Part shown: piece by piece, positions 1 to 6,492 of the stretch
Layout: each line of letters opens with the position of its first letter
Position numbering within the stretch: position 1 is the first letter of the stretch
Translations under genes and position numbers: made by a program
The notes under the pieces: generated by a model
What the model saw: the letters and a program-made list of their open reading frames with translations, nothing else
Database searches by the model: none
Told to the model about the DNA's origin: nothing
DNA from: a virus
Direction: 5' to 3' (one strand)
DNA: 28,111 bases
Virus record (IMG/VR): IMGVR_UViG_3300046747_000375
Location: 1 to 28,111 of that record

Positions 1-1
1 C

Positions 2-427
2 GACTGCGTACTCGAACGCCGCGCCATCAGCGAAGGCGTGCCCATCACCTTCCAGCACGCAGCAGAGCAGCATCGTCTGCATGTCGCGTTCAACGAGCCG
101 TGGTGCGACGCATGTTCGGTGTGCGACACGAAGCGCGCGAAAGGCGAAGAGCCGACTACGATGGGCGATGTTGAGCGCGCGCATGTCCGCGTGCACTGGG
201 GGCACATGGTGACGTGCTCGCGCCTCTTGCAGCGGTCACACGTGCGCGCGGGGCTTGAGCTGCTGGTCGAGTACCAGAGCTCGCGCGAGGTGAACGCCAA
301 GGGCGAGATGGTCATCACGTCGCAGCTGCCGATCAGCGACGCGCACAAGGCGAGGCTGGTTGAGCTTGGGTGGCGCGAGGATGGCGGGAAGTGGTTGGCG
401 GACTATGAGCCGTACGGAGGCGTGTAA
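2..427 (+). CDS. Hypothetical phage protein, probably 5'-truncated by the window edge
   Basis: The reading frame is open from base 2 and ends at TAA 425-427. A GTG at 38 could start a 129-aa protein, but the only purine-rich stretch before it is too close to serve as a ribosome site, so the gene probably begins outside the window. The visible part has a Cys/His-rich N-terminal half (CDACSVCD near residue 23 counted from the GTG, then several His). It ends with a segment of the type seen at the end of many small phage proteins: a short helix, a GW pair, then W-x-x-D-Y-x-P-Y. No family is recognised and no function is proposed. The stop overlaps the start of the next gene (TAATG), so the two are probably translated together. 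Confidence 0.6.
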   Translation, partial: DCVLERRAISEGVPITFQHAAEQHRLHVAFNEPWCDACSVCDTKRAKGEEPTTMGDVERAHVRVHWGHMVTCSRLLQRSHVRAGLELLVEYQSSREVNAKGEMVITSQLPISDAHKARLVELGWREDGGKWLADYEPYGGV

Positions 428-912
428 TGGGCCGCGTCGGATGCAACATTGGCGGCCGCGCTGACGAGCGCAACGAAGATTGGCACTGCATCGAGCCCTC
501 GGATGAGGAGGTGGCAGCTAGACTGAAGCGGCAACAGCACGCAAAACAAACGCGTGATACGGTTGAACGCCTGCTCGCGGATGGATTCGAAGCAAGGGCC
601 GCGGAGCTCTCTGAGATTGCTGCGATGCCGGACGCAGAACGACGCCTGTTTGCCGCAGGACTGCGCTCGCACGTGCGCTGTCTGCCCAACGCCGTCCCGG
701 CATACGAAGTCGTCTACTCTGCCGAGTGCCCATATCATCCGTTCACGTGCAAGCACTGCGAGAATCGCGCGATGGAAGCAGTCTTGCGCGCGCCTTCGTT
801 CTTTGGGGTAGCCCGCAAGGAGAGCCCGCTGGCAACTGGCATGTTGTTGTCGCTGGCCACGCGCAGGCTTGCGGATGGGACGACTGACTTTGAGTCAGCG
901 CTGCGCAAGTGA
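427..912 (+). CDS. Hypothetical protein with a Cys/His cluster
   Basis: This 161-aa protein starts at ATG 427, which overlaps the TAA of the gene before it. A clear GGAGG lies 6 bases upstream (416-420), which supports the start. The N-terminal 70 residues are charged and probably helical. Around residues 98-112 is a possible zinc-binding cluster, C-P-Y-H-x4-C-x2-C. The C-terminal part has no recognisable motif. The next gene starts inside its stop codon (GTGA). It belongs to a block of three coupled small genes before the regulatory gap, a usual place for accessory phage genes. The function is unknown. Confidence 0.6.
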   Translation: MGRVGCNIGGRADERNEDWHCIEPSDEEVAARLKRQQHAKQTRDTVERLLADGFEARAAELSEIAAMPDAERRLFAAGLRSHVRCLPNAVPAYEVVYSAECPYHPFTCKHCENRAMEAVLRAPSFFGVARKESPLATGMLLSLATRRLADGTTDFESALRK

Positions 913-1106
913 CCGACCTCTGCTGCGTCGATTTCTGCCAACGCGACCCGGTGCTGTGGTGCGACCACCCGACGCGCGCCGGCAACTGCAACAAGCCCGT
1001 GTGTCGCGAGCATGGCCAGATGGGCGCCAAGGCTCCAGGCGACTTCGCTACCAATGCGCTCTGTCCGGTGCATCGCGAGACGCATAGGCCGACGCGCATT
1101 CGCTGA
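909..1106 (+). CDS. Small Cys-rich, probably zinc-binding protein
   Basis: A 65-aa protein starts at GTG 909 inside the stop of the previous gene (GTGA, 4-base overlap). No strong ribosome site precedes it, so expression probably depends on coupling. It has Cys at residues 5, 6, 10, 18, 27, 32 and 52 plus His at 20, 35 and 55, including C-R-E-H and C-P-V-H pairs. That spacing suggests one or two structural zinc sites, as in small zinc-ribbon-like phage proteins. The family is not recognised. A hairpin directly after its stop suggests it is the last gene of its transcript. Confidence 0.5.
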   Translation: MTDLCCVDFCQRDPVLWCDHPTRAGNCNKPVCREHGQMGAKAPGDFATNALCPVHRETHRPTRIR

Positions 1107-1111
1107 ATAGG

Positions 1112-1139
1112 CGAGACCCAACCCTCCCCGGCGGTCTCG
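1112..1139. terminator. Possible bidirectional terminator hairpin
   Basis: A perfect 7-bp inverted repeat (cgagacc 1112-1118, ggtctcg 1133-1139) encloses a 14-base loop, 5 bases after the stop of the Cys-rich gene and between two convergent genes. No clear T-run follows on either strand, so it is a weak candidate for a factor-independent terminator. The position is the main support. Confidence 0.35.
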
Positions 1140-1206
1140 TGTCCGCGGCGTCAAACTTCGACGCGATGCAGGACTCAGTCAGCGTGCACGTTGACGCGGT
1201 GCGAAG

Positions 1207-1422
1207 TCAAGCAGCTCGCTTCGCGGCGTCAGTCCACATCTCAACAGGGACAGCGCCCCTGGTCAGCGTGGCGATGGCTACGCAGTGGTCGACCTTTGGC
1301 TTTCGCCTGCCGTGTAGGTAGCGGCTCAAGGCCACGCGCGTAACCCCGATGGCGGCAGCGATCTCCTTCAGCGAAAGCCCCGCGTCGATCGCCCAGTGCC
1401 TCAAAGCCTTACCTGCCGGCAT
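1207..1422 (-). CDS. Cro/C-type helix-turn-helix transcriptional regulator
   Basis: This is the only convincing minus-strand gene. The 71-aa protein starts at the ATG whose complement is 1420-1422. On the minus strand GGAGG (complement of 1431-1435) lies 8 bases upstream, an excellent ribosome site that favours this start over an in-frame ATG at 1500. Residues about 16-43 form a helix-turn-helix of the XRE/Cro type: S-L-K-E-I-A-A-A-I-G-V, a turn, then T-R-V-A-L-S-R-Y-L-H-G-R-R. Such proteins bind operator DNA as dimers and control lysogeny or early/late switching. It lacks the peptidase domain of CI/LexA-type repressors, so it is Cro-like or a small C protein. It lies directly in front of the structural operon and faces away from it. 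Its likely target is the repeat-rich patch at 1473-1513. Confidence 0.8.
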   Translation of the reverse strand: MPAGKALRHWAIDAGLSLKEIAAAIGVTRVALSRYLHGRRKPKVDHCVAIATLTRGAVPVEMWTDAAKRAA

Positions 1423-1472
1423 ACATCGCGCCTCCGCTCGAAAGTGTGGCGAGGCCACTGGCCCCACTGTCC

Positions 1473-1513
1473 ACAGTATGCAACTTCGCAACCATTGCAA
1501 CCCTTATGTAACT
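1473..1513 (-). promoter_or_regulatory. Probable promoter/operator of the HTH regulator
   Basis: On the minus strand TTGCAA (complement of 1495-1500), a 16-base spacer and TACTGT (complement of 1473-1478) resemble -35 and -10 boxes. Transcription would begin roughly 45 bases before the regulator start. The same patch carries short repeats: gcaac at 1480-1484, 1488-1492 and 1497-1501 with gtaac at 1508-1512, and the pair tatgcaact (1477-1485) and tatgtaact (1505-1513). It is visibly richer in A/T than its surroundings. The overlap of repeats and promoter suggests autoregulation. No good promoter for the structural operon was found in the rest of the gap (1514-1684). Confidence 0.4.
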
Positions 1514-1684
1514 GTATGACATGTGCAGTAGCCATCTGGTTACGCAGTTCCACTCATAGCCACTAGCGCGCACCAGCCTCCCCGAGAAATCCTTGAATCA
1601 TCGCTTTCGGCGTCACCTGCGAGCCGATGCAGCGAGTTGATTCAGCAGGGCACCAACCGGACGGCCGGGGAGACGAGCACCCAC

Positions 1685-2548
1685 ATGCGCAAAGCACAAG
1701 TCAACAGTCTGTTCGCTGCAATGGCCCTCACTGGCTACGCGTTTTCGCGCGTCCAGCGTGACCCACTGCGCGTGCCTGACCCTGAGCATGGTGGCGGCTC
1801 GACTCTCTGCGGCATTACGAGCGACCCGACGGGGCGTGGCTTTCTGCTCGAGGAAGACAAGGGCGCTGGCGGCGGTGGTGCTGGCGTCACGTTCGACGAG
1901 AAGCAGCAAGCCAAGGTCAACGAGATCGTACAGGCCGAGAAGGCGAAGTTGACGGCCAAGCTCGACGATCAGAAGAAGCTGTTCGACGCTCAGGCGGCCG
2001 AGTTCGCCACGCTGAAGGAGTCGCTGGGAGCGCTGCAGAAGGCTGCAGACACGGCGCGCGAGGAAGGCGAGCTCAAGGGCAAGACCGACCTCGAGAAGCT
2101 GCAGCACCAGTTCGACAAGGCGCAGAAGCAGATCAAGGACGGCGAGACCACGTACACGGCGAAGCTCGCTGAGCTTACGAAGTCGCTCGAGACCGAGCGC
2201 GGTGGACGCGTCGACGATGCCAAGCGCAACTGGGCAACCAGCGTGCTCGCTGCGGGCGCGCGCGAAGGCATGTCCACGTACGCGATTCAGGCTCTGCTGA
2301 ACGAAGGCCAGTTCGAGATCGACGACAACCGTCAGGTCACGAAGGTGACTTTCGAAGGCGGCGCATACGACAAGCCCGCCGAAGTCGCGGCCGCTTTCTA
2401 CAAAGCGCGCCCTGGTTTCGCGAAGCCGGTTGACGGCGGCACCGACCACCCGCGCCACGCACGAGGCGGCAACGGCAGCGGCATGGATTCGCACAGCTCT
2501 ATCGCAGGCGCGATCGGAGCGGGACTCGCTGAGCGCTCAGGCGCCTGA
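1685..2548 (+). CDS. Putative capsid scaffolding protein
   Basis: I choose ATG 1685 (287 aa) because GGGGAGA (1667-1673) lies 11 bases upstream. A TTG at 1637 would add 16 residues but has a poor site. After a Gly-rich linker (about residues 58-70) comes a long Lys/Glu/Ala-rich region of heptad character from about 70 to 195, predicted coiled coil, and then a small C-terminal domain. A coiled-coil protein immediately before the major capsid gene is the usual form and place of the internal scaffold that guides procapsid assembly and is then removed. No protease motif is evident, so it does not look like a protease-scaffold fusion. The assignment rests on coiled coil plus position. Confidence 0.7.
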   Translation: MRKAQVNSLFAAMALTGYAFSRVQRDPLRVPDPEHGGGSTLCGITSDPTGRGFLLEEDKGAGGGGAGVTFDEKQQAKVNEIVQAEKAKLTAKLDDQKKLFDAQAAEFATLKESLGALQKAADTAREEGELKGKTDLEKLQHQFDKAQKQIKDGETTYTAKLAELTKSLETERGGRVDDAKRNWATSVLAAGAREGMSTYAIQALLNEGQFEIDDNRQVTKVTFEGGAYDKPAEVAAAFYKARPGFAKPVDGGTDHPRHARGGNGSGMDSHSSIAGAIGAGLAERSGA

Positions 2549-2554
2549 AGCAAC

Positions 2555-2572
2555 ACCCGCTTCGTAGCGGGT
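2555..2572 (+). promoter_or_regulatory. Short hairpin in the capsid gene leader
   Basis: A perfect 7-bp stem (acccgct 2555-2561, agcgggt 2566-2572) with a TCGT loop sits between the scaffold stop and the capsid ribosome site (AAGGAAG 2581-2587). No T-run follows, so it is not a classical terminator. It could stabilise or mark the end of the abundant capsid mRNA. The structure is seen directly; its function is inferred. Confidence 0.4.
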
Positions 2573-2597
2573 TCATCAACAAGGAAGAACCGCTACC

Positions 2598-3860
2598 ATG
2601 GCATTCACTCTCTACGAAGGCGCCAAGATCAGCCGCAACTCGCTGGCCCGAGGCGTCATGCTCGGGATCGCGACCACCAACGAGCTCTTCTCTCGCATCC
2701 AGTTCGTCGAGAAGACGGGCAACGCTTGGGTGTACGACCGCGAGAAGGCGCTGCCCACCGTCGAGTTCGTGGAGCCCACCAGCTTCACCTCGACCGAGTC
2801 GTCGGCGACGTTCGACCAAGTCACCGTGCCGATGCGTCTGATCGACAGCGTCGTGGACATCAACAACACGACCGAGAATCAGAACGACCCGAACGGCAGC
2901 CCCAAGGCGCAGCAAATCGCGTCCAAGCTCAAGGCGCTCGGCCAGACCATCGCCGCGAAGATGTTCACCGGTTCGCACGTGACGAGCTTCACCGTGTCGA
3001 ACGCTGCCCTGACGCCCGGCCTCGCGGTTGACGCCGCGGTCCCGAGCGCGCACACGGAGTCGCTGCGCACCGGTCCCGGCTCGCTGCGCTACACGCACAC
3101 GGGCACGTTCTGGGCGTATCGCGCGCCTGGCGACCGCACGTACGGACCCAACGTCGCCATCGCGGCGGACGGCTCGGCCACGCTGGTCAGCGACAACCCC
3201 AGCAAGAAGCTGACGGTCACCATCGACGTGTCCGATGCGACCGCCGACGGCGAGTGCATGATCTCGTTCGCCACGACCACGAACGAGTTCGACTCGCTCA
3301 ACAAGATGATCACGACCGGTCAGACTGTGTCCTCGACCGGCGCGTCTGGCGATGCGCTCAGCTTCGAGGTCATGGACCGACTCTTCTACGAGAAGGTCAA
3401 GGTCCGCACCGACTGCGCGTACTTCATGAACGGAGCGCTCAAGCGCAAGTTCATGGCCCTCTGCCGCTCGACGTTCGGCGCGGTGGAGAGTGTCGCGCTG
3501 ATGATGCTCGGCGTGGACGGGAAGCCGTTCACGATGAACGTGCCCGTGTGGAACGGCTGCCCGATCTTCCAGGTCGACGACATCCCCTCGAACGAGGTCA
3601 AGACGGCGACCACGCTGTCCAGCGTCTACCTTGCGAGCCTCACGCCCGGCGAAGGCTTCTACTGCGGTGTGCAGCAATCCGCGATGAGCGTGATGGCTGA
3701 CCTCGACCCGTACCGCGCACGCATCGCGGGCGTGAAGATGTACGACATCGGCCAGCGCGAGACGACCGGCGCGGACCGTACGCGCATCGAGTGGTTCGGC
3801 GCATTCGCCCTCGGCAGCGAGCTTGCCGCGGCGCGCGCCTCCGAACTCATCACCGTCTGA
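2598..3860 (+). CDS. Major capsid protein
   Basis: This 420-aa protein forms the head shell. It starts at ATG 2598 with AAGGAAG 10 bases upstream. The length, the position right after a scaffold-like gene and before neck genes, and the composition fit an HK97-fold capsid protein. The N-terminal part has a segment with R-x-x-F-V-E-K-T-G-N-A, typical of the N-arm/E-loop region. The C-terminal half has an axial-domain-like V-W-N-G-C-P-I-F-x-V-D-D-I stretch (about residues 315-327), and residues 375-400 carry I-E-W-F-G-A-F-A. Residues about 145-225 are a beta-rich, Ser/Thr-rich stretch that may be an inserted surface domain. There is no obvious N-terminal cleavable delta domain, in keeping with a separate scaffold. 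Confidence 0.85.
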   Translation: MAFTLYEGAKISRNSLARGVMLGIATTNELFSRIQFVEKTGNAWVYDREKALPTVEFVEPTSFTSTESSATFDQVTVPMRLIDSVVDINNTTENQNDPNGSPKAQQIASKLKALGQTIAAKMFTGSHVTSFTVSNAALTPGLAVDAAVPSAHTESLRTGPGSLRYTHTGTFWAYRAPGDRTYGPNVAIAADGSATLVSDNPSKKLTVTIDVSDATADGECMISFATTTNEFDSLNKMITTGQTVSSTGASGDALSFEVMDRLFYEKVKVRTDCAYFMNGALKRKFMALCRSTFGAVESVALMMLGVDGKPFTMNVPVWNGCPIFQVDDIPSNEVKTATTLSSVYLASLTPGEGFYCGVQQSAMSVMADLDPYRARIAGVKMYDIGQRETTGADRTRIEWFGAFALGSELAAARASELITV

Positions 3861-3896
3861 TTCATCGCCTGGCGCGAGCTGGGCAGGAGCTGTTGC

Positions 3897-4436
3897 GTGG
3901 GCATCTTCCCGACGGACATCCCGTTCGACGAGAGCGGACTCAATGCGGACCGCTGGCATTTCCAGCTGAGCGAGCCGCTGAACGGGCACAACTGCGGCGC
4001 GCTGCTCGAGCAGGGCCGCACGGTTGAGCCCGTTATGACCCGCATCCTGCGCCGCATCTCTGGCGGCATGGGCTCGTACTTGGTCGGTGCCGTGCGCGTC
4101 GAGGGCGGACCGGTCCTCAAGCTTGGCGATTGCGCTTGGTTTGATGGGCCGGTTGTCGATGACGCAGCCGAGAAGGCTGCCCACGCACGCAAGAACGCCG
4201 AGCAGGTCGCACTGCTGCTCGAGCAAGAACACGCAGCCGCTGCAAAGGCCAAGGCCGATGCGGATGATGCAGAAGCCGCTGCCCTGGCTGAGCTTGAGGC
4301 GGAGATTGCCGCTGAAGAGCTCGCCAAGGCCAACACAGATCTTCCACCCGCCGCGGCGCCTGAAGCTGGGTCCGCTCACCCCCCTGCTGATGGCGCCGCG
4401 GTTGTTTCTTCCAAGAAGGGGCCGGGCCGCAAGTGA
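3897..4436 (+). CDS. Hypothetical head/neck-region protein with Ala/Glu-rich helix
   Basis: A 179-aa protein starts at GTG 3897 with AGGAG (3885-3889) 7 bases upstream. Residues 1-85 look globular. Residues about 90-145 are Ala/Glu/Lys-rich with a strong tendency to form one long helix or coiled coil. The tail is Pro/Ala-rich and ends in basic residues (KKGPGRK). It follows the capsid gene and is coupled to the next gene by GTGA. By position it could be a head decoration, head-completion or connector protein, but no family is recognised. Confidence 0.6.
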   Translation: MGIFPTDIPFDESGLNADRWHFQLSEPLNGHNCGALLEQGRTVEPVMTRILRRISGGMGSYLVGAVRVEGGPVLKLGDCAWFDGPVVDDAAEKAAHARKNAEQVALLLEQEHAAAAKAKADADDAEAAALAELEAEIAAEELAKANTDLPPAAAPEAGSAHPPADGAAVVSSKKGPGRK

Positions 4437-4813
4437 TCGTTGTCGAGTTCGAGGATGCGTTGAGCAACGCGCTGGACCAGCTTCCGGCGCGTATCTCTGC
4501 GCGGTCGCGCGAGGGCCTTGACGCCACGTGCGAAGCCATCGCGGCTCGAGCACGACAGACCACGACCTATCGCGACGTGACCGGGCTGTTGCGCCAAAGC
4601 ACGCAAAACGCTGGCGTTGAGGGCAGCGGCGATGAGCTGGTTGGCATCGTCAGCTTCGCGGCGCGGAGCAAGCAGGGGTTTCTGTACGGCGTAGTTGTGA
4701 ACGCGCGCGGACAGTTCATCGAAGATGCAATCGCTGCGCAAGACGGCGCTCTTCTTGAGGGCTCGCTTGCAAGCGCATTCCGCGATTGCGGATTCTTGGT
4801 GCGCAATGCGTAG
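4433..4813 (+). CDS. HK97 gp10-like neck/tail-completion protein
   Basis: This 126-aa protein starts at GTG 4433, overlapping the previous stop by 4 bases. It begins with an acidic strand and amphipathic helices. Residues about 45-55 contain T-Y-R-D-V-T-G-L-L-R-Q-S, which matches the [P/Y]-x-x-T-G-x-L-x-x-S element characteristic of HK97 gp10-like (minor tail/neck) proteins. The size and the place between capsid and tail genes agree. Such proteins help close the neck or complete the tail. The HNH gene begins 8 bases before this gene's stop. Confidence 0.6.
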   Translation: MIVVEFEDALSNALDQLPARISARSREGLDATCEAIAARARQTTTYRDVTGLLRQSTQNAGVEGSGDELVGIVSFAARSKQGFLYGVVVNARGQFIEDAIAAQDGALLEGSLASAFRDCGFLVRNA

Positions 4814-5378
4814 AGAGCCTCAGTTGACCGAAGCGTGGTGGGATCGTCGGACGACGCCAGAGCCCAACAGCGGCTGTTGGTTGTGGACATGGGGTTGCGA
4901 CCCGGACGGCTACGGCATGACCTATGTCGATGGCAAGCAGGTGCGCGCGCCACGCGCCGCCTATCGGCATTTCAAAGGACAGATCGCAGACGGGATGTTT
5001 GTCTGCCACCACTGCGACAACCCGACCTGCGTAAACCCGGAGCATTTGTTCCTTGGCACAGTCCAGGACAACAGCTCTGACATGGTGGCCAAGGGCAGGC
5101 AGGCGCGCGGTCTGCGCAACGGCGCCTACACCTGCCCCGGCAGCCGGCAACGAGGCGACGCGCACTACTCCCGTAGGCATCCCGAGACTCGGCGCGGTGT
5201 TCTAAATGGCCGCTCTGTCCTCAACGACGAAAAGGTCTCTCAGATCCTTGCGCGTCTTGCACGAGGAGAGGGGTGCGCGGCGCTTGGACGAGAGTACGGC
5301 GTCAGCGAGGTGGCGATAGGCCACATCAAACATCGTCGACAGTGGCGCCATGTGTCTCCCGCAAAGGAGATCTCCTGA
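4806..5378 (+). CDS. HNH homing endonuclease with C-terminal DNA-binding domain
   Basis: This 190-aa protein starts at ATG 4806, overlapping the previous gene by 8 bases. An in-frame ATG at 4725 is less likely because it lies deep in that gene. The core is a textbook HNH_3-type nuclease: A-A-Y-R-H-F (51-56), then C-H-H-C-D-N-P-T-C-V-N-P-E-H-L-F-L-G-T (67-85) and D-M-V-A-K-G-R (92-98). H68 is the likely catalytic His, with N77 and H80 completing the motif. Residues 140-182 (L-N-D-E-K-V-x-x-I-L then G-V-S-x-x-A-I-G-H-I) form a helix-turn-helix used by many homing nucleases for site recognition. Both neighbours look intact, so it is a free-standing mobile gene rather than intron-encoded. It ends in a TGATG coupling with the next gene. 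Confidence 0.92.
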   Translation: MRREPQLTEAWWDRRTTPEPNSGCWLWTWGCDPDGYGMTYVDGKQVRAPRAAYRHFKGQIADGMFVCHHCDNPTCVNPEHLFLGTVQDNSSDMVAKGRQARGLRNGAYTCPGSRQRGDAHYSRRHPETRRGVLNGRSVLNDEKVSQILARLARGEGCAALGREYGVSEVAIGHIKHRRQWRHVSPAKEIS

Positions 5379-5767
5379 TGTCCACCACGCCCGTCAACAG
5401 CGTGGCTACCGACGGCGACCTCATCGCAGAGGTCACGCTCGCCAAGATCCGAAGCATGGGTTTCAGCGAGACCGAGCGCGACGTGTTCCGCCAGCGCGCG
5501 CTCGACGATTTCCTCAACGAGCTGCTGAAGCGCACGCCGCCCATCTTCGAAAGCGACATCTCAACGATCGCGGAGCTGAAGCAGGGCACCGTTTACCGGT
5601 CCATCGAGTTGATGGCGCGCACTGCGCGCGGCGTTGCCGGCGACACATTCGACACGCTCTATCGCGACATGAAAGGCGAGCGCATCCGCGAGTTCGCGCG
5701 CAGCATCACAGTCAGCCAAGGCTTGCGCGGCCCTAGCGGCGGCTCGTTCCGCATGGAGCGCCGCTGA
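5378..5767 (+). CDS. Putative head-tail adaptor (neck) protein
   Basis: A 129-aa protein starts at ATG 5378 (TGATG with the HNH stop), with AAAGGAG about 8 bases upstream. A longer in-frame GTG at 5273 lies inside the HNH gene and is rejected. The protein is mostly helical. The stretch A-E-L-K-Q-G-T-V-Y-R-S-I-E-L followed by a long helix resembles the middle of phage head-tail adaptor proteins (gp6/gp36-like, DUF1320-like), which sit under the portal. The position in the neck block fits. The family assignment is by resemblance only. Confidence 0.5.
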   Translation: MSTTPVNSVATDGDLIAEVTLAKIRSMGFSETERDVFRQRALDDFLNELLKRTPPIFESDISTIAELKQGTVYRSIELMARTARGVAGDTFDTLYRDMKGERIREFARSITVSQGLRGPSGGSFRMERR

Positions 5768-6492
5768 TGTCGAAGGCGGCCGCACTCGACAGCCTGCCCG
5801 ATCCGCTCATCACGCCGCTTCTGCAGTTCTTGCAGATCGCGGTGAACGCTGACCTGCGCGAGCAGATGGCGACCGTGACGCTTCAGCCTGGCGTCGAGGC
5901 GGAAGACGTCATCCAGACGATTGCGCCGCGCCCGCTCGACCTGCTCGTTGATGGCGACGGCAAGCTGCCGATGCTCGGCTGTGTGCGCACGAAAGTGCGT
6001 TCAAAGCAGGTCACGTTCGGCTTCAAAGAGAACTACACGACGCTGCGCTTCTACTACTTCACGCCTGCCACCAACGTTGACCAGCTCGGCGAGCGTTGGC
6101 CGCTGCTCAACCGCGTGTGGGAGTCGATGATCCGCGCGCTCGAGGTCGGCAAGCACGACGACTACCACGCCGGTGCTGACCTGCTCGAGGAGCTGCAGAT
6201 CACGTGGGTCAACTTCGAGAGCGCCACCAAGCAGGAGCTGCACGCTGAGCGCGGCCAGTTCGCGTTCCCGGCGTTCATCGGCGACATCGAGATCCGCACG
6301 CGCATGGCCGCCGCCTGGGCAGGCACGCTCTACCCGACGCTGTCGTTCCTGACGAAGATGTTCCAGGGACCTGCAGAGACTGGCCGAACGCGTGAGCCAC
6401 AGGTGCAGGTGCTCGACTTCACCGAGACCGGCAAAGAAGAGCGCGATTCAGATCCGAACGACGACGAGCAGGAACTTGAGGTTGCCGTATGA
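5767..6492 (+). CDS. Hypothetical neck/tail-terminator candidate
   Basis: This 241-aa protein starts at ATG 5767 inside the previous stop. It has mixed alpha/beta character, a central R-F-Y-Y-F-T motif (about residues 93-98) and an acidic tail (D-P-N-D-D-E-Q-E-L-E). It lies after the adaptor-like gene and before the tail-tube and sheath genes, where tail terminator or neck proteins are encoded. It is longer than most tail terminators (about 130-180 aa), and no family signature is certain. The next gene starts within its stop (ATGA). Confidence 0.5.
   Translation: MSKAAALDSLPDPLITPLLQFLQIAVNADLREQMATVTLQPGVEAEDVIQTIAPRPLDLLVDGDGKLPMLGCVRTKVRSKQVTFGFKENYTTLRFYYFTPATNVDQLGERWPLLNRVWESMIRALEVGKHDDYHAGADLLEELQITWVNFESATKQELHAERGQFAFPAFIGDIEIRTRMAAAWAGTLYPTLSFLTKMFQGPAETGRTREPQVQVLDFTETGKEERDSDPNDDEQELEVAV

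Noticed and set aside
1139-1321. A 60-codon + strand frame opposite the HTH regulator
   Set aside because: No ribosome site, antisense to a gene with a strong ribosome site and clear domain.
1514-1684. A possible + strand promoter for the late operon
   Set aside because: TTGCAA (1495-1500) and TATGAC (1515-1520) are only 14 bases apart, and no other pair with acceptable spacing was found, so I do not report one.
1613-2494. A 293-codon Leu/Arg/Val-rich minus-strand frame opposite the scaffold gene
   Set aside because: The Leu/Arg repeats mirror the Lys/Glu/Ala coiled coil of the + strand scaffold.
2499-4553. A 684-codon open frame on the minus strand opposite scaffold, capsid and neck genes
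   Set aside because: It lies antisense to the well-supported capsid gene, has an Arg/His/Ala-rich composition typical of the shadow of a GC-rich coding frame, and shows no recognisable domain.
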